NCBI GenBank assembly: GCA_015680685.1
Contig: MNCI01016091.1
Coordinates: 16,152-78,151, forward strand
DNA from: Gnetum montanum
Lineage: Eukaryota > Streptophyta > Gnetopsida > Gnetales > Gnetaceae
Direction of reading: 5' to 3'
DNA length: 62,000 bases
Positions 23,500 through 36,375 of the stretch are shown here, piece after piece. The position numbers were made by a program, and so were the translations under genes. The notes below the pieces were generated by a model. It had not been told where the DNA came from. It searched no databases and worked only from the letters and a program-made list of their open reading frames with translations. How positions within the stretch are numbered: position 1 is the first letter of the stretch; each line of letters starts with the position of its first letter.

Positions 23500-25082
23500 A
23501 TACCCTAAATTAACCGAAATAGATCCTAGGATATGCCAACATCGGATTTACATAGACTCCTCCATGAAGCGTTGAAAACAACCGCAAAGGCGATTGAACC
23601 CGAAGTTGAAACAAATAGTGAAAGAAGAAATAGAGCAACTTCTCAAGGCTGGGATCATTTACCCCATTGCTGATAGTGAATGGATTAGTCCTCTAGTAAT
23701 CGTACCCAAAAAAGGAGGCAAATGGAAGGTATGCATAGATTTTAGGCTATTAAATATGGCAACATTCAAGGATCACTTCCCATTGCCATTTGTTGATCAG
23801 GTCTTAGACACTATAGCAGGGCATCGCTATTATAGTTTTCTGGATGGTTATAGTGGGTACAACCAAATACGGATCGCACCAGAAGACCAAGCCAAAACAA
23901 CATTCACCAGTCCTTGGGGAACGTTTGCATATAAACAAAAGTCATTTGGCTTGTGCAATGCCTCTGCCACGTTTCAACGATTAGTTCTAAGCATCTTTCA
24001 ACAGAAAATTGGTAACGAAGTAGAAGTCTTTATGGACAACTTCTCCACTTATGGGTCAAGCTTTGATCAAGCCCTAGACCAATTAGAGTAAGTGCTGAAA
24101 CGATGCATCGAAACCAACCTAAAGATCATCTGGCAAAAAAGCCATTTGATGGTTCAAGAGGACATAGTATTGGGGCATAAGGGTTCACAATCAGGAATAG
24201 AGGTAGACCCAGAAAAAGTTAGGGTCATCCAAGAAATCACTCGCCAACCAAAAACAGTCAAAGATATTCGATCGTTCCTTGGACACACTGGCTACTACAG
24301 GAGATTTATTGAGAACTTCTCCAAGATTGTCAAACCGTTGGTAGAACTGACGAAAAAAGATGCACCCTTTGAATGGACCAGGGAATGTGATCGAGCATTC
24401 CAAACATTAAAACAAAGGCTTGTGGAATCCCCTACTCTACAAGCCCCTAACTAGTCCAGGTTGTTCCATATCATGACCGACACATCTAATTACGCCTTAG
24501 GAGCCATACTGACACAATTAGATGAACAAAAATGACCTTATTACATCCACTGTGCCAGTAAGAGTATCACCGGTGCACAACTCAACTACACAACTAAGAA
24601 AAAAGAATTAATGACTGTAGTGTTTGCACTGGACAAATTTAGGCACTATGTATTAGGCTACAAAGTATACATCCATGCAGATCATAGTGCAATTAGGTTC
24701 CTCATGAACAAGCCAACGGTTAGCCCACGTATCATACGTTGGTTGGTAATTCTTCAGGAGTTCGATTTAACAATAGTAGATCGCAAAGGCACCGAGAATG
24801 TAGTCGCAGATCACTTATCTCGGTTGCGCTGGGATAGCAAAGAGGATGAATATGCCGTATCTGATCATTTTCCTGATGAAACCCTCTTTGCCGGTGTAGT
24901 GAATAACCAACCCACAGAAATAAATTGGTATAGTAGCATTCTTACTTATCTCATTTCCCAACAAACACCACAGGGGTTGGACTTTAGAAAGAAACAACAG
25001 TTTGTTCACAAAACCAAATACTTCATGGAAATCAAGGGACAACTCTATAAAGTCTATCCTGATGGCTTGGTTCGATGGTGTG
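23500..25082 (+). pseudogene. Reverse transcriptase and RNase H of element I
   Basis: RT motifs in order: 'VVPKKGGKWKVCIDFRLLN', 'LPFVDQVLDTIAG', 'SFLDGYSGYNQI', 'FGLCNASATFQR' and the catalytic box. The box reads FMDN (24029-24040) and lacks the second aspartate. Connection and RNase H follow ('FLGHTGYYRRFIENF'; 'KELMTVVFALDKFRHYVLG'; 'HADHSAIRFLMNK'). Stops lie near 24090, 24453 and 24532. The sequence is interrupted at 25083 by a solo LTR and resumes at 26676 in frame with its integrase. Confidence 0.85.
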
Positions 25083-26670
25083 TGAAACACCATGAAAATT
25101 GCGAATCGGCCTAGGGCAAAGATTCACGATTTGGGCGAAAATTTGCAGCAGAAATCCAGAAGACAAAACAAGGCAAAGAAGTGCGCAGCACCAAGTTTCC
25201 AAGTTTCTTACAAGTTCTAACTTTGTTTTGTTTTCTCTCTTTACGCCACATTATGCAACATAGCATAATGTCGCTCAGCGTAACTTTGCTTAATGATGCT
25301 CGATATTAGAAGGTAACTTGCTTCGACGAATCCGACAAAGTTTAAGTCCTAAGCAGCGGACTACGACTTGTCGCACATGCCACTAAGTCCTTTGTTCAGG
25401 GCTACATTTACGCTTCATTACGCAGAGCAGCATAATGAGCTTCGAGGAAGGCAAAGTCAGAGTCCAAAGAGCGCAATAGATTGACTTATTTTTTGCAAAT
25501 TGGTCGCTTTACACTTATTACACTACGCAGCGTAAACAAGCATAACTTATTGTAAGATTGACTATTTTTACGCTCCATTACGCTTTGCGGCGTAAATAAG
25601 CGTAAAAATAAGCGTAACACCTGTGGAATTCATTTCACTACGCTCTACTACGTTACGCAGTGTAAACGAGCGTAATATAGCATAAAGTCAGCTAAGGCAG
25701 TATCAGACATGCACCTGCTATCCATACGCAACAATACGCTCATCAGCGTATCGCAGCGTAATCATGAGGCAACTTCAGTAAGAGTGGTTGATAGCGTACT
25801 TTGCCCCCCTCTCCAAAAACGTGATGCGACACGACCAGTTTCAACATAAAATTTGCCAAGTCAATGGCATTTTGAAAGTTCGAGACACGTGTCATCAAGG
25901 TCGTGCCTTCTCCATGTAATGTTGAACCTATAAATATTCTAGTTGGTGGAGAAAAAAGAGTGCTTCCTCCTTTTTGGCAAAGACAGAAGATATTGTTTGA
26001 GCATTGGCAGCAGGAGCGATCAGTCTTTTGGCGAAAATACAGCTCTCTTTATTGGCGATCATTAGCAGCTTTGAGCAAAGACTACTGAAGGCAAAAAGAG
26101 CAGATCAGAGATCGAGAGATCATCTAGTACGATTGGCAAGGTTTATTGATCAGAAACAGTTGATCGATAAACATCTAGGCTTGACCTTCCTTGCATTCCA
26201 CCTTTGGCTTACGAGGTAGATCGAGCTTCATTCTGTACTCCATTTTGAACAGTTTTCTTATTGTTTTGTGTATGCTTCACACAAGATAAGTGGAGTTTGC
26301 TATTGGAATTTTGTATACAATATACTCAGTCTTTGAGTCAAAACATAGATCTTGGAATTGCGCATCTTTTCTAAATCTGATCTTCCTTGTTGCGTTGACG
26401 TTGTCGTTATTTCAAGGTATTTACATTGTTTTCTACTCCTTCTATGATTCATCAAATCAATTTGTTTCATGGAATATCTATATAATACGTATATTATCAC
26501 AATATTCGTTGATTTACTGGTTAAGTAAGTCCCTGTCTGATCGACAAGACCATTCAGGGCACCGTGGATTCGTTTTCTCCAGCACGGCCCTCGTACGAAT
26601 CTGTGGTTAAGACTGTGTACACGAATCTTCGTTCGGTATTTTCCAGCGACCGACGTTTTCCGTCGTTACA
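25083..26670 (+). mobile_element. Solo LTR (1588 bp) nested in the pol of element I
   Basis: It begins TGAAACACC and ends GTTACA, flanked by a perfect GTGTG duplication (25078-25082 and 26671-26675). The flanking pol sequence reads through in frame when the insert is ignored, which fixes both ends. A TATA box (TATAAATA) is at 25929-25936. U3 has an array of 'ttacgct..agcgtaa' inverted repeats at about 25480-25690. Its last roughly 150 bp match the last roughly 145 bp of the 3' LTR of element O, so both belong to one family. The internal part was lost, presumably by LTR-LTR recombination. Confidence 0.9.
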
Positions 26671-26675
26671 GTGTG

Positions 26676-27770
26676 TGCCCGATAAGGATCAATTAAAAGT
26701 TCTCCAGGATGCTCATGAGGACCCTTGTGGGGGTCACTATGCTGGGAGACGAACGACTACCAAGGTCCTGCTTGTAGGATATTATTGGCCAACACTATTT
26801 TGGGATGTCCATCATTTTGCCCAATCCTGTGAATGCTACCAACGTGATGGTGGAATGACTACTAGAATGGAGGGTCCGCAACAATGGATTCAGCCTTTTG
26901 AACCCTTCGATATCTGGGGCATAGATTTTATGGGGCCCATTACACCAATGTCCAATAGAAAAGCATATATCATTGTTGTTATTGACTATTTAACCAAATG
27001 GGCTGAAGCAACCACTGTAACAAACTACACATCGTCTACAGCTGCATAATTTGTACAACAACAAATCGTAAACAGGTTTGGTGTGCTGAGTGCACTCATC
27101 TCTGATAATGGGACACATTTTACGGGTGCAACCTTTCGCAAATTGATGCAACACTTAGGGGTTGAGCGTAAATTGACCACACCTTACCACCCTCAAGCTA
27201 ATGGCCAAGCTGAGGTTACTAATCAAGAGATTATAAGAATATTAATGAGAACAATTAGCAAATTTAGGTGAGATTGGAGCACGAAACTGAACGACGCTCT
27301 CTGGGCGTACTGCTCCACTTGAAAACTCCCTACAGGCTACTCTCCCTATGAGTTAGTGTACGGAAAACTACCAAAGCTCCCTATACAGAATGAGCTTCGT
27401 ACACTATCCATGGCTTGCGACCTTCACCTTGACCTTGACCTAGCACAAAAACAACGATTGGCAACTCTAAACATGCTAGACGAGAATAGATTGGTTGCTC
27501 TGTTGTTAAATGAGTTGCACAAGGCACATAGTAAACAGCGTCATGACTTAAGAATTCAAAGGTTTAGGTACCAACCAGGAGACAAGGTCCTTTACTGGAA
27601 TCCCACGCATGTACCGCAGCGTATGAAATTTCAAACATTGTGGGAAGGATCCTATATTATTCATACGACCTTCCCCTCTGGAGCCATGATGATATACAAG
27701 CCTGAAAGCCCAGATAAGAGGTTATTGGTTAATATGCAACAAACAAAACCTTTTCGTGAACCAAAAACAG
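26676..27770 (+). pseudogene. Integrase of element I
   Basis: Integrase inserts the cDNA into the genome. An N-terminal zinc-binding region ('HEDPCGGHY' to 'CECYQR') is followed by the core: 'WGIDFMGPI' with the first Asp, 'LISDNGTHFTGATF' with the second Asp, and 'HPQANGQAEVTNQEI' with the Glu. The C-terminal part ('RYQPGDKVLYWNPTHVPQR') ends without a chromodomain. The usual C-x2-C of the zinc motif reads C-x-C here. Stops near 27047, 27268 and 27320 break the frame. Confidence 0.85.
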
Positions 27771-27779
27771 CCAATACAA

Positions 27780-29727
27780 ATTACACCTCTACTATCGGGC
27801 AACCTCGCTCATTATTTCGGATCTCTCCCTTTCCATTCAGTCATGGGGGAGATGGCCACCTATGCTGATCATTGGAGACCCTCAGTTCTTTTTAGTTTTT
27901 GTTTTACACATTTTTTTTTTACAAATTTCTTTAACTTTTCTTGTTTTTGTTTTATAACATCATTATACTTTTTCATTTTTTGTGTGTGTTTGTGTGTGTG
28001 TTACCCATCCTGTAAGTTTATCACCCAATAAGTGTTCTTAATGATGGTATGAATTGTTTTTATATTGATTGCTGATGTTTGGTTTTTACCTTTAGTTATG
28101 ATGTTGATACTAAGGTATGTTTCTTTTGATATGACAGGCAATGAGTCCACTTCATCCATTCATCCACAAATTTCTATGGTCTCTCTTGGTTTGGAAATGT
28201 ACAGTCCCTTTCTTAATAAGAACTCTAACGAATCGGTGACTAGGCACTTCTCAAACTAAGGAAAAACTCAAGGTTTGAAAAGGGTGTGACTTCAAGGGAA
28301 CTTGATGTATTTGTGTTGGCCATTCTCTTGGGTGCTTGGATGTTTTCTTCTTAAGTTTTCTTACTGTTCTGATGTTACCCAATTATCGGGAAGCTAAGCT
28401 AATAAAAATAATAACAAAGTCTTTTCATGGTGTGGTTCTTACGCATAAATAAAATAAAATAAAAAGTGAGAATTCAAAGCACACCCCTTAGACAAAATAA
28501 TCCCTTGGGCTATAAGCACTGGTTATGAAACTAAAAATGTTCCCTCTAACTACAGCCATCCTCACTTTCCATTCTCTCCTCATTCGTTTCGTCGGAATGG
28601 TGGTGGCTCTTGGGGGAGGCATTCTTGTTATTCAAGTGGATGGATTGGCCAAATGCATTAATGCAAAGTCACTGGATGTGGTTTGTTTGAGGTCGGAGTT
28701 GGAATGAGATTTACCAAGTCACATTAATCATGAAACACACAAGGGGCTGTACACCACCTTGTTTTTGGGATTTCATTTCATTCAATTCTCTCCATCCTTC
28801 TCTCCATTGTTCACCTCATTACCGGTTGTATCATTAGTGTATATTTTGGTTGATGCATTGTTTTTTTTTGGTAAATTCTTGTGGTTAAGACTTTAACTCT
28901 TGTTCCAAAAGACATTCCTAGAGCCTACGAACTCTTTAAATGTGGGTTTGTTAGGGCATTAAGGGCATGAGCCTACTTTGGGGAGGACCCACTGGCATTC
29001 CTATTTGGTGCATCCATTAAATTCTTTCCCTTAACATTTTCACAATCCACTTTATTTTTTTCATTTCCATCTTGACATCCACTTTATCGACGTTACCGTT
29101 GTCTCTTTTTATCTATCTTTCTTATTCCTTTTCTTTTTCCATTCTCTCGCTACCAACGATTCGCAATTAGTCATGGGGGTACAGGGCCCACTTTTTTCGA
29201 TTTTCTCCTAACCCCTACACCTTCGGTAGTCACCATTAATATATCTCCAAATCCGCAATTAGCCATACCACAACTCAGCCAATGGACTTTCACCGAAGCA
29301 AGGTATCAATTACATGATGATTCAATTACCCTTGCTAATATAAGACTATGTTGTGTGTGCAAATGGCAATCATGTAACAATGGATTAGATCTAGAGGGAA
29401 CACTTAGAATGGATCAGTGCTGAAGCAGCTATGCAAGGAACGAGATCGATGATGCGCTTACAGGTGGACAACGAAAGGCACAATCTTGGCGTTGGCAGCA
29501 ACAGACTTCTTTTCTCTTCTCTTTTCTCTCTCAGCTGCCAAATTAAGCCTAATGTCAATGTAATAAGGTGTTCACGCTTGTTGTCATGAACACCAGTTTT
29601 GTCTTATCTTGTAATGATGATCCATTCACATGTCATCCCATTAGTTTCATTTGAGTCAATAATCACATACCTTCCTGATATTATTGTAAGGAACTCGAAG
29701 ATGAATTTTCATTTAGTCATGGGGGTA
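27780..29727 (+). other. 3' region of element I between integrase and LTR
   Basis: No envelope-like frame could be supported. Three polypurine-tract-like 'tcatggggg' blocks occur, near 27841, 29171 and 29718; only the last adjoins the 3' LTR and should be the functional one. AT-rich filler and short simple repeats (aaaat)n occur near 28450. Confidence 0.6.
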
Positions 29728-30567
29728 TGATGGGGCGCGATATCGCATGGGCTGCAATATCACGTACGTGATATCACGTACGCGATATCACGTCGTCCCC
29801 TGCGATATCGCGTATGCGATATCGCGGTGCGCCACCAAGTCTATAAATAAGAGGCAGCTCTCCCTTGTTTCCTAATCTAGGCCTAGACCGTAGTGAAACT
29901 CTGGCAGTTTTTCTTCTCCAGAGATAGATTAATTTCCATGTGCCCACAGTAGAAACTCCAAAGTGAACAGATCTTTATTCGAGTAGACATTGTACCTGAA
30001 CATAAGTTTGTGTACGGCAATAAAGAGGAACTTCTTGGATAAACCTTACAATGCATGGAATAGGCTAATTAGGATTTTATTTACTGTTATTTATCATTTG
30101 TCATTTAAATTTTTTATTAGTTATTAAATCTCTCTCAACCCTTCTCTCCTAGTTAAGTGTCTTAGTACAACCACTTCGAGCACGTGCATTACGCTTGGTG
30201 ATCCCAGCAACAACTAGTGTTTGGTAACCAAGGTTGCATCGGTTCAAGGTGTGAACGGTAAGTGGGAATAGATGCTGATGCTAGGTTAATTAAAGCTTAG
30301 CTAGTTAGTTAGAGTTAGTTAATTAGTCTCTTCACCCTTCACCTTGTTAGCATAGGAGATAAAATAGAAAAGATATAAAAATCATATACCTCAGACTTAC
30401 TTAACCATACACCGTGACAACTACAAGTAAGTCTGGGAAGACAACGAATGATTAACCTTAAGTGTTCTATAAGGTGTGTAGGCACTTAATCTACAGAGTT
30501 CGATTGGATCGCGCGTGCTATGCTCATATTCGTATGGTTAAGTGTAGGGGTACCTTGCCACTCATCA
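29728..30567 (+). repeat. 3' LTR of element I (840 bp)
   Basis: This is the partner of 19102-19926. It is 15 bp longer, and the extra length lies within the U3 palindrome cluster, where one more 'gatatcacgtac' unit is present (29757-29790). The TATA box is at 29842-29849. Confidence 0.92.
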
Positions 30568-30572
30568 ACAAC

Positions 30573-31762
30573 CTACTCGCCCAAGAAAACATGATGAGCA
30601 TCTGGCTAACAAGATGGCTAGGGAATGCGTTGAACTAGGTCCCCCTCGACGTACCCCTCCTGTTAGTAGTTTCCATGGCCCTATCACCTAAAGCCAACAA
30701 CACAAACATGCACACACAATAAGCAACCATCGAGGCTCACAAACCCACTACCCAACCAAAAGCTAAGTCTCCTCCTCCTTAGGAAATCCATCTCTTAGGG
30801 CATGTGCAGGAGATAAAGATCACCAAACAACCGAATGGTAGAAAAAATTTTCTAGATGCAGTCGCACAGGTCAAGCAGGCTCTAAAACAAAAGAATACAA
30901 CTTTGAGTCTATAGGATTTAATTATGACCTTCCCCGTGCATCATGAGGCTTTGGTTCACATGTTAGCATCCATTCCTATTAAGGAAGACATGCCAATAGA
31001 GGAAAGGTTATCCATGCCATAATGCTCCCACCTACAACCGAAGAACCAAGGCCAACACTTTTGACTTTTCACAATGAAGCCATCAAAGTTGACCTTGAGA
31101 AGGGTCAAGTAACTACTACACCCATGTCCATAACAATTCACGTGGGTCAGTACAAGATTCATAGAGTGCACGTCGATGATGGCGTAGTAACCAACATTAT
31201 CCCATTCCTTGTTATCGATAAGCTTGGCCTAGTGGATCAAACCAGGCCAACAACAACGACCTGTTTAAAGTCTTTTAATGGAGCACGTGTGGTTGTCAAG
31301 GGAATAGTCATGATTGATTTCGTGGCAGGAGAGAAATTCCTCACTAATGCATAGTTCATCATGGTTGAGGAGATGCCTGGATTCAACTTAATCCTAGGGA
31401 GATCTTGGTTAGCACAACTAAGAGTTGTCTCTTCACCAGTCCACCAAGAAATTCACTTACCTTACAAGGGTGGAGAAGTGGTGATCTTTGGTGACAACAT
31501 AGCCCCTTGGGCCATCAACAATGTAGACACTGAGCAAGGGTCGAAGGTAGAAATCTCCAAATACATACCATCTGTTTGCAATAAAAATCAATGTTATCTG
31601 GCGGATGAACCAACCAAAATGAGCGATCCCCATAAGGAAGCTCTATGGGCAGAATTGCCTTTTTTAATGGCAAATGATGGCTTAGGAGAGTATTGCCTTG
31701 TGTCTTCTAGGCCTTACACATCACCTAACCCACATCGGGTTAGGAAACATCTATGTGATTAA
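30573..31762 (+). pseudogene. End of gag and protease of element O
   Basis: The frame interrupted at 19101 resumes at 30573 ('PTRPRKH'). The protease region runs from about 31022: 'VHVDDGVVTNIIPFLVIDKL' holds the active-site position, where the usual D-S/T-G reads D-D-G. 'GFNLILGRSWLAQ' (about 31378) is the conserved hydrophobic-Gly-Arg block. One in-frame TAG lies at 31352-31354. The domain ends with a stop at 31760-31762. The altered catalytic triplet means it would probably be inactive. Confidence 0.65.
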
Positions 31763-32420
31763 GGCATGTCCCTAACTTGCTTGTTCCTCTGACTTGTCTT
31801 TAGCCATTTTTGTTTGTATAGTTTTATTTTGCAATGTGTTTGCTTCTATATAGTTATGCTTTTGTTTAGCCAAAAATAATAATAATAAATAAATAAACAA
31901 CAAAAAAATAAGAAGAAGAAAAAAGAGCACAATCTGGCCTAAAATGGCCTTAAACTATCACACAACCCGCCAAGGCCTAAAACTAGCAACCAACTCTCTT
32001 TTACAAGAAGCAACAACCCAAAATGGCCTTAAACTATCACATGGGGTCCACAAGGGGCCTAATTACATCAACAAAAATCCTAAGTAAAAAAGAGAGTAAA
32101 AAAGAAAATGACAAGCTATAATGATGAAATGAAAGCTAAAACAAGTATCATACTTTTCATTAAATCGTAAACAAAATACATAGTCCAGGGTTACATCCAC
32201 ATCAAAAGATACAAAATTGCCCAACAATAGTACTACATCTCAAATATTTTAATGTGTATTAATGGAAAGCTAAGGTTCTTCCCCTCCATCTTTATTTGCT
32301 ACTCTGCTAGGTCCTATGTCTTTACCTAGACCCTACGCAAAACAAAAATGAAATGATAAACCAGCCAATAAAGAAGATAACATGTGAAATTATTATGAAA
32401 TGGATAACAATAAAGTAAAT
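31763..32420. other. Spacer after the protease frame of element O
   Basis: It contains purine-rich 'aagaagaagaaaaaag' and two copies of 'aatggccttaaactatcaca' (about 31943 and 32020). This motif resembles the unit of the minisatellite behind the integrase (41080-41350). No gene was seen. Confidence 0.5.
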
Positions 32421-33512
32421 TTAACCAACTTGAGATGGGGTTGCGTCCATGTCTGGGGGCATCCTGTTGAGGCTAGCCTCTAAGCATCAGAGGATCTCCT
32501 CCTCTGTCATATTTGCCCAATCCTCCTCTCCTAAGTCAACACCTACGAGGGTCTTCCCTTTTTCCATGGATGTCCATATGAGCAGCCCTAGAGAAAATGT
32601 AGCAGATGTAACCTCGTTGGAAGGAATAGCAATTTCCCTCTCTGGGAACTCACTGACCACCAAGTATTTTGCAAACCTATTGTAAGCCTATGTCGCACCA
32701 ATGGCGGCAAGGAATAGGTCGCAACCTAGGTGCTTCACAAACTCATCTTTGTATTTCTTAGGATAGGCTGCATGTTCCATTTTGTAATGATACTTGTGGT
32801 TCTTTTCTGTCTATCACCACTCATATACTCTAGCGTTGTAGTCCTTCCAATCTTGGTTTTTCTGAGCCAAGAGGTCCATCTATAAGCGTTGCTCAATAAT
32901 CTTGCATGTAGTCTCATTTTTACCCTTGACAGCTGACCAATATTTGGTGTAGTCAATATCATTCATACGCCAATTGTCATCTGATTTATCGCAGGCTACC
33001 AAGAAGTCATACTGCGATTGCAAGTCTTCTAGTTGAGCTACCTAGCTTGCCTTCTGTTCTTTGAGTTTTTGCACTCGTTTCTAGAGATCCTCATTTATGC
33101 ACCTACACTCCCATAGTGATCATGCCAAATGCAGTGTGCATTTGCTTGCCTTGTCATATATACGATGAGGCACCTGTTCTACCTCAAGAGGAAACTCAAG
33201 TACAGCATCAACTTGGACCGCCCCTCACAGGTCCCATTTGAGTCATGAGGCTATTACACCAAAGAGGGGAAACATTAATTGTAAGATAAAGGTAAAAAAA
33301 AAACAACACAACAATAAAAAAACAACAATCCAAACATACCTATCTCAGGATCTATTTATTTAAACAGTCAATCATGTCATCCACTATGCCTTGCATGAAG
33401 GAAAACTTGTTTGGGGTTTCTACCCACAGTTGTGAGCGGAAAGTGAATGTAGATTCAGGATGCTTAGTGGAAGCATCACCCGTTGTAAGATAAAGCATGT
33501 TAGCATCACCAA

Positions 33513-33517
<5 letters not shown>

Positions 33518-33547
<30 letters not shown>
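33518..33547 (+). repeat. (AG)n microsatellite
   Basis: About fifteen AG units lie within the antisense gene relic. Confidence 0.9.
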
Positions 33548-33552
<5 letters not shown>

Positions 33553-35940
33553 AACAGAGAAAAGAGGGAGAGGAAGAGCATAATGAAAATGGCAGTGCCA
33601 AGCTTCTACCTAGCAAACTCTCAAGGGTGAGAGCAAGGGGATCGCCCATCTGCACGTCTTCAAACAAATGATCAAATTCACTGGCCTTGAATCATAGCCC
33701 ATTTTCTTCGAGCTGCCTCAAGATTTTGGTAGCATCTTCATTTGTCATGTGTCCCTCAAGTTGAGGGACATCTTCTGCAAAGGGCTCCTCTTCTACGGTA
33801 GGGGCCTCCTCCTCTTCTATGTTGCATAAACCTAAGTTAGAACATTTCTCTAAATATATATATATGTAGTGAATATACTAAATAATGTATACTTACCAGC
33901 AAACCCTAGTTGTGCATGATTAACTCTAAGACGTAACTTCTTACCCCTTTCTTCAATTTTACACATGGGCATCTCCATAGGACGAGGCTTCTTAATTTGT
34001 ATCTTCAATCTCACCATCTCAATGATGAGTTGTGTCTCCCTCACTGTGTTGCCTATGTTGATGGGACGAGCCTCTCCATCACTGTCATGCACACGGTAGG
34101 ATGGTCCTCCATGGTCCTTAGTGGTTACTAAAAAGGACTCGCCAATAGCCTTCAAGGGGTCTTGTGCCCATGTTGTGCAGAACAGATGGCAGATCCATGG
34201 CTTGGATAGCTGGGTGTAACTTGCACCATCCATAGCCCGTTTTCATGGACCACCAAGAATTTCGCAAACCTTCGCATGCACGCCACAAAAAAGGCAAAAT
34301 GTACATGAGAGCATGCCTCGAGGTTGCTGCGAAGTTTAATTATTTTAGCTCATAGGCCATCAACAAGGTATTTGGCCCAATTGTATTATGTCCCTTCCTC
34401 TATTATGTCCCTCATAACCCAAGCCTGCTCTACCTCAAGAATCTTTCCTTGGGAAAGTAGCCTAGGGAATGCACGAACTCAGAAGATAAGATAGAGGTGT
34501 TGGGCAACCAGCAATTTTACCTCCTTCATGGGGATGTCCTTGCAGCCTTTCGCGATGCCTAACCACTCTTCAATGTCCCCTCTATGGTTTAGCTCCTTGT
34601 TAGTCTTCTCACCTACAGGTAAACCTTCAAAGGGAACACCAAAGAGATCTAAAAAGAGGTCATTTGTGATCTCAAAGACCACCCACAAGTTGTGAACTCG
34701 TGTGCGGAAGCAATCGGCACTCTCCATGAAAGAGTTGACAAGGGCAATCATCTCTGCTATCAGGATGCTTAGGTTCATGACCAAAAAGAGGTCCATGAGC
34801 CCAACCCGTTGAAGGTTTTGGGTTATCCTTGTTGGGACCTCATGGCATAACTAGCGCTATGAACCATCAACCTCACCATACTTGAAAAGAAGATTAGCCT
34901 CAGTGCGTCTTGAGACAATCATTGTGACCTCCCTGGACTTGGCTGTAGCTACAATAAACAAAAATAGAATCAACAACATGATAGAAATGTAAAAAATAAA
35001 AAATGCATGAAAATGAACAAGTAATACAACTTACTTGACACAAACGATGTGGGGAACAGTGGTACTTGGACTAAAACTGCTTCCACGGTGGGTATCTAGA
35101 ATGCCCACTCAACATCTAACCAACCGAGATCCTGGCACTTCACATAGGATTTGAAGTACTTAGTAGGGTAATTTGCCATGTCTTCCCTAATTTTCCCTAT
35201 GACACCAACACACATGTTCTCAGCGGATGAGAACTCTTGTAGGGCTATTTGGACTAGGGCCAATGTCCCTTCTCTGTCATGAGGACCATCTTCATCAACA
35301 AAAAATCTGGCGATAGGCAAAAGGGCAATAAGCATTCCAAGTTATGCAATAAAAAAAATTCATCATCGCAATAAAGCTCATCCTCCAGCGTAATAAACTA
35401 TTCTAGGTGGGTTCTTGAGGGTTGTGCCTACATGACGGGCAATGAATACATTGTTGTATTTATGATAGCACTTGAACTCGGACATCTCCTAGATCCAAGA
35501 CAAGGGTCTGAGATCTTTTGGGCACTGACTCAAGCTCTCTGCTCCTTCGCCTTCAGTAGGTTTATCTGACATGAATTTTAAAATGTCTTGGTTTGCCCTA
35601 GGCAACAACATTTCAACTAGAACACTTGTTGCTTCAATGGACAAGTGTGACCATATGATCACACTGAAGTGGCGAAGTAGGAATTTCAAGAATTCCTAGG
35701 CATACTCTGGAAACCAAACTGCCTGGTGGCCTATGCATGCATGTGGTGGAGGGACATTGGGCACAGGATCGCTCATATAGCACAAGATCCCTACTAGTTC
35801 AATCATGACAAGGGAAGGTTTCAGTAGGACCTTGTAGTGTCACAATAATGAAAATGTCAGTATTGGAAAAGAGTAATAAAACAACAAAAGTAATAGACAA
35901 ACAATGCATAAAATAAAAAAAAATTCAAACAATTTTTTTC

Positions 35941-36375
35941 TAACTGTTGGTCACACTCCCGTAGAGCTTAACACGTTTTAAACAAAATTTTTTTGTGTTT
36001 ATCACACTCCCAATGAGTGCGACGATTGTGGAACAACTAGCAAAGATTATGAAAATTTTTTCCAAGTGTGGGTCACGTTCCCAAGAAGTGTGACAACTAC
36101 AAAGTTATCAACAAAAAAGGTTGCACAAATTTTTGAAGTATTTGCTACACTTCCAAGGAACGCGACAACTGTAAAATAGCTAGAAAAAATTTGAAAAACA
36201 AAACTTTAAGTGTTGGTCATGCTCCCTAGGAGCGTGACAATGGCAGAATGTGAAAAACTTTTTCAAGTGTTGGTCACACTCCTAGGGAGCATGACAATGT
36301 CGGAATGTGCAAAATTTTTCAAATGCAGAACATAGTAGTCCCAAAATTTTTCTAAACTTTTGGTCATGCTCTCAG
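35941..36375. repeat. Hairpin minisatellite, about 60-bp period, seven degenerate units
   Basis: Each unit contains an inverted repeat of the form 'ggtcacactcc...ggagcatgac' (for example 36263-36290) separated by 'aaaattttt.caagtgttt' spacers. Units start near 35949, 36000, 36066, 36131, 36203, 36263 and 36361. They lie in the presumed first intron of the antisense gene relic. The layout recalls the palindrome array in the LTR of element O (42780-43470). Confidence 0.7.

Larger units (their letters stand above)
19102..30567 (+). mobile_element. Element I: full-length Athila-like Ty3/gypsy retrotransposon
   Basis: LTRs at 19102-19926 and 29728-30567 begin TGATGGGGCG and end CTCATCA. The 5-bp target duplication ACAAC is perfect (19097-19101 and 30568-30572). 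Order: 5' LTR, tRNA-Asp-type primer site, gag, protease, RT, RNase H, (solo LTR insertion), integrase, about 2 kb without recognised genes, purine tract, 3' LTR. There is no chromodomain after the integrase. Stops and frameshifts occur in every domain. The two LTRs are very similar by eye but differ by an indel and scattered substitutions, so the insertion is not recent. Confidence 0.93.

Noticed and set aside
11343-26675. Shared GTGTG target duplication of the copia-type element and the solo LTR as a sign of a common insertion preference
   Set aside because: Two five-base matches of low complexity are expected by chance, and the elements belong to different superfamilies.
27850-28260. Envelope-like gene of element I
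   Set aside because: The open frames are short and in different phases, without a visible signal peptide and transmembrane pair that would support an env call.
35941-36375. CRISPR-like array
   Set aside because: The units are degenerate, contain inverted repeats without unique spacers of fixed length, and the context is plant nuclear DNA.
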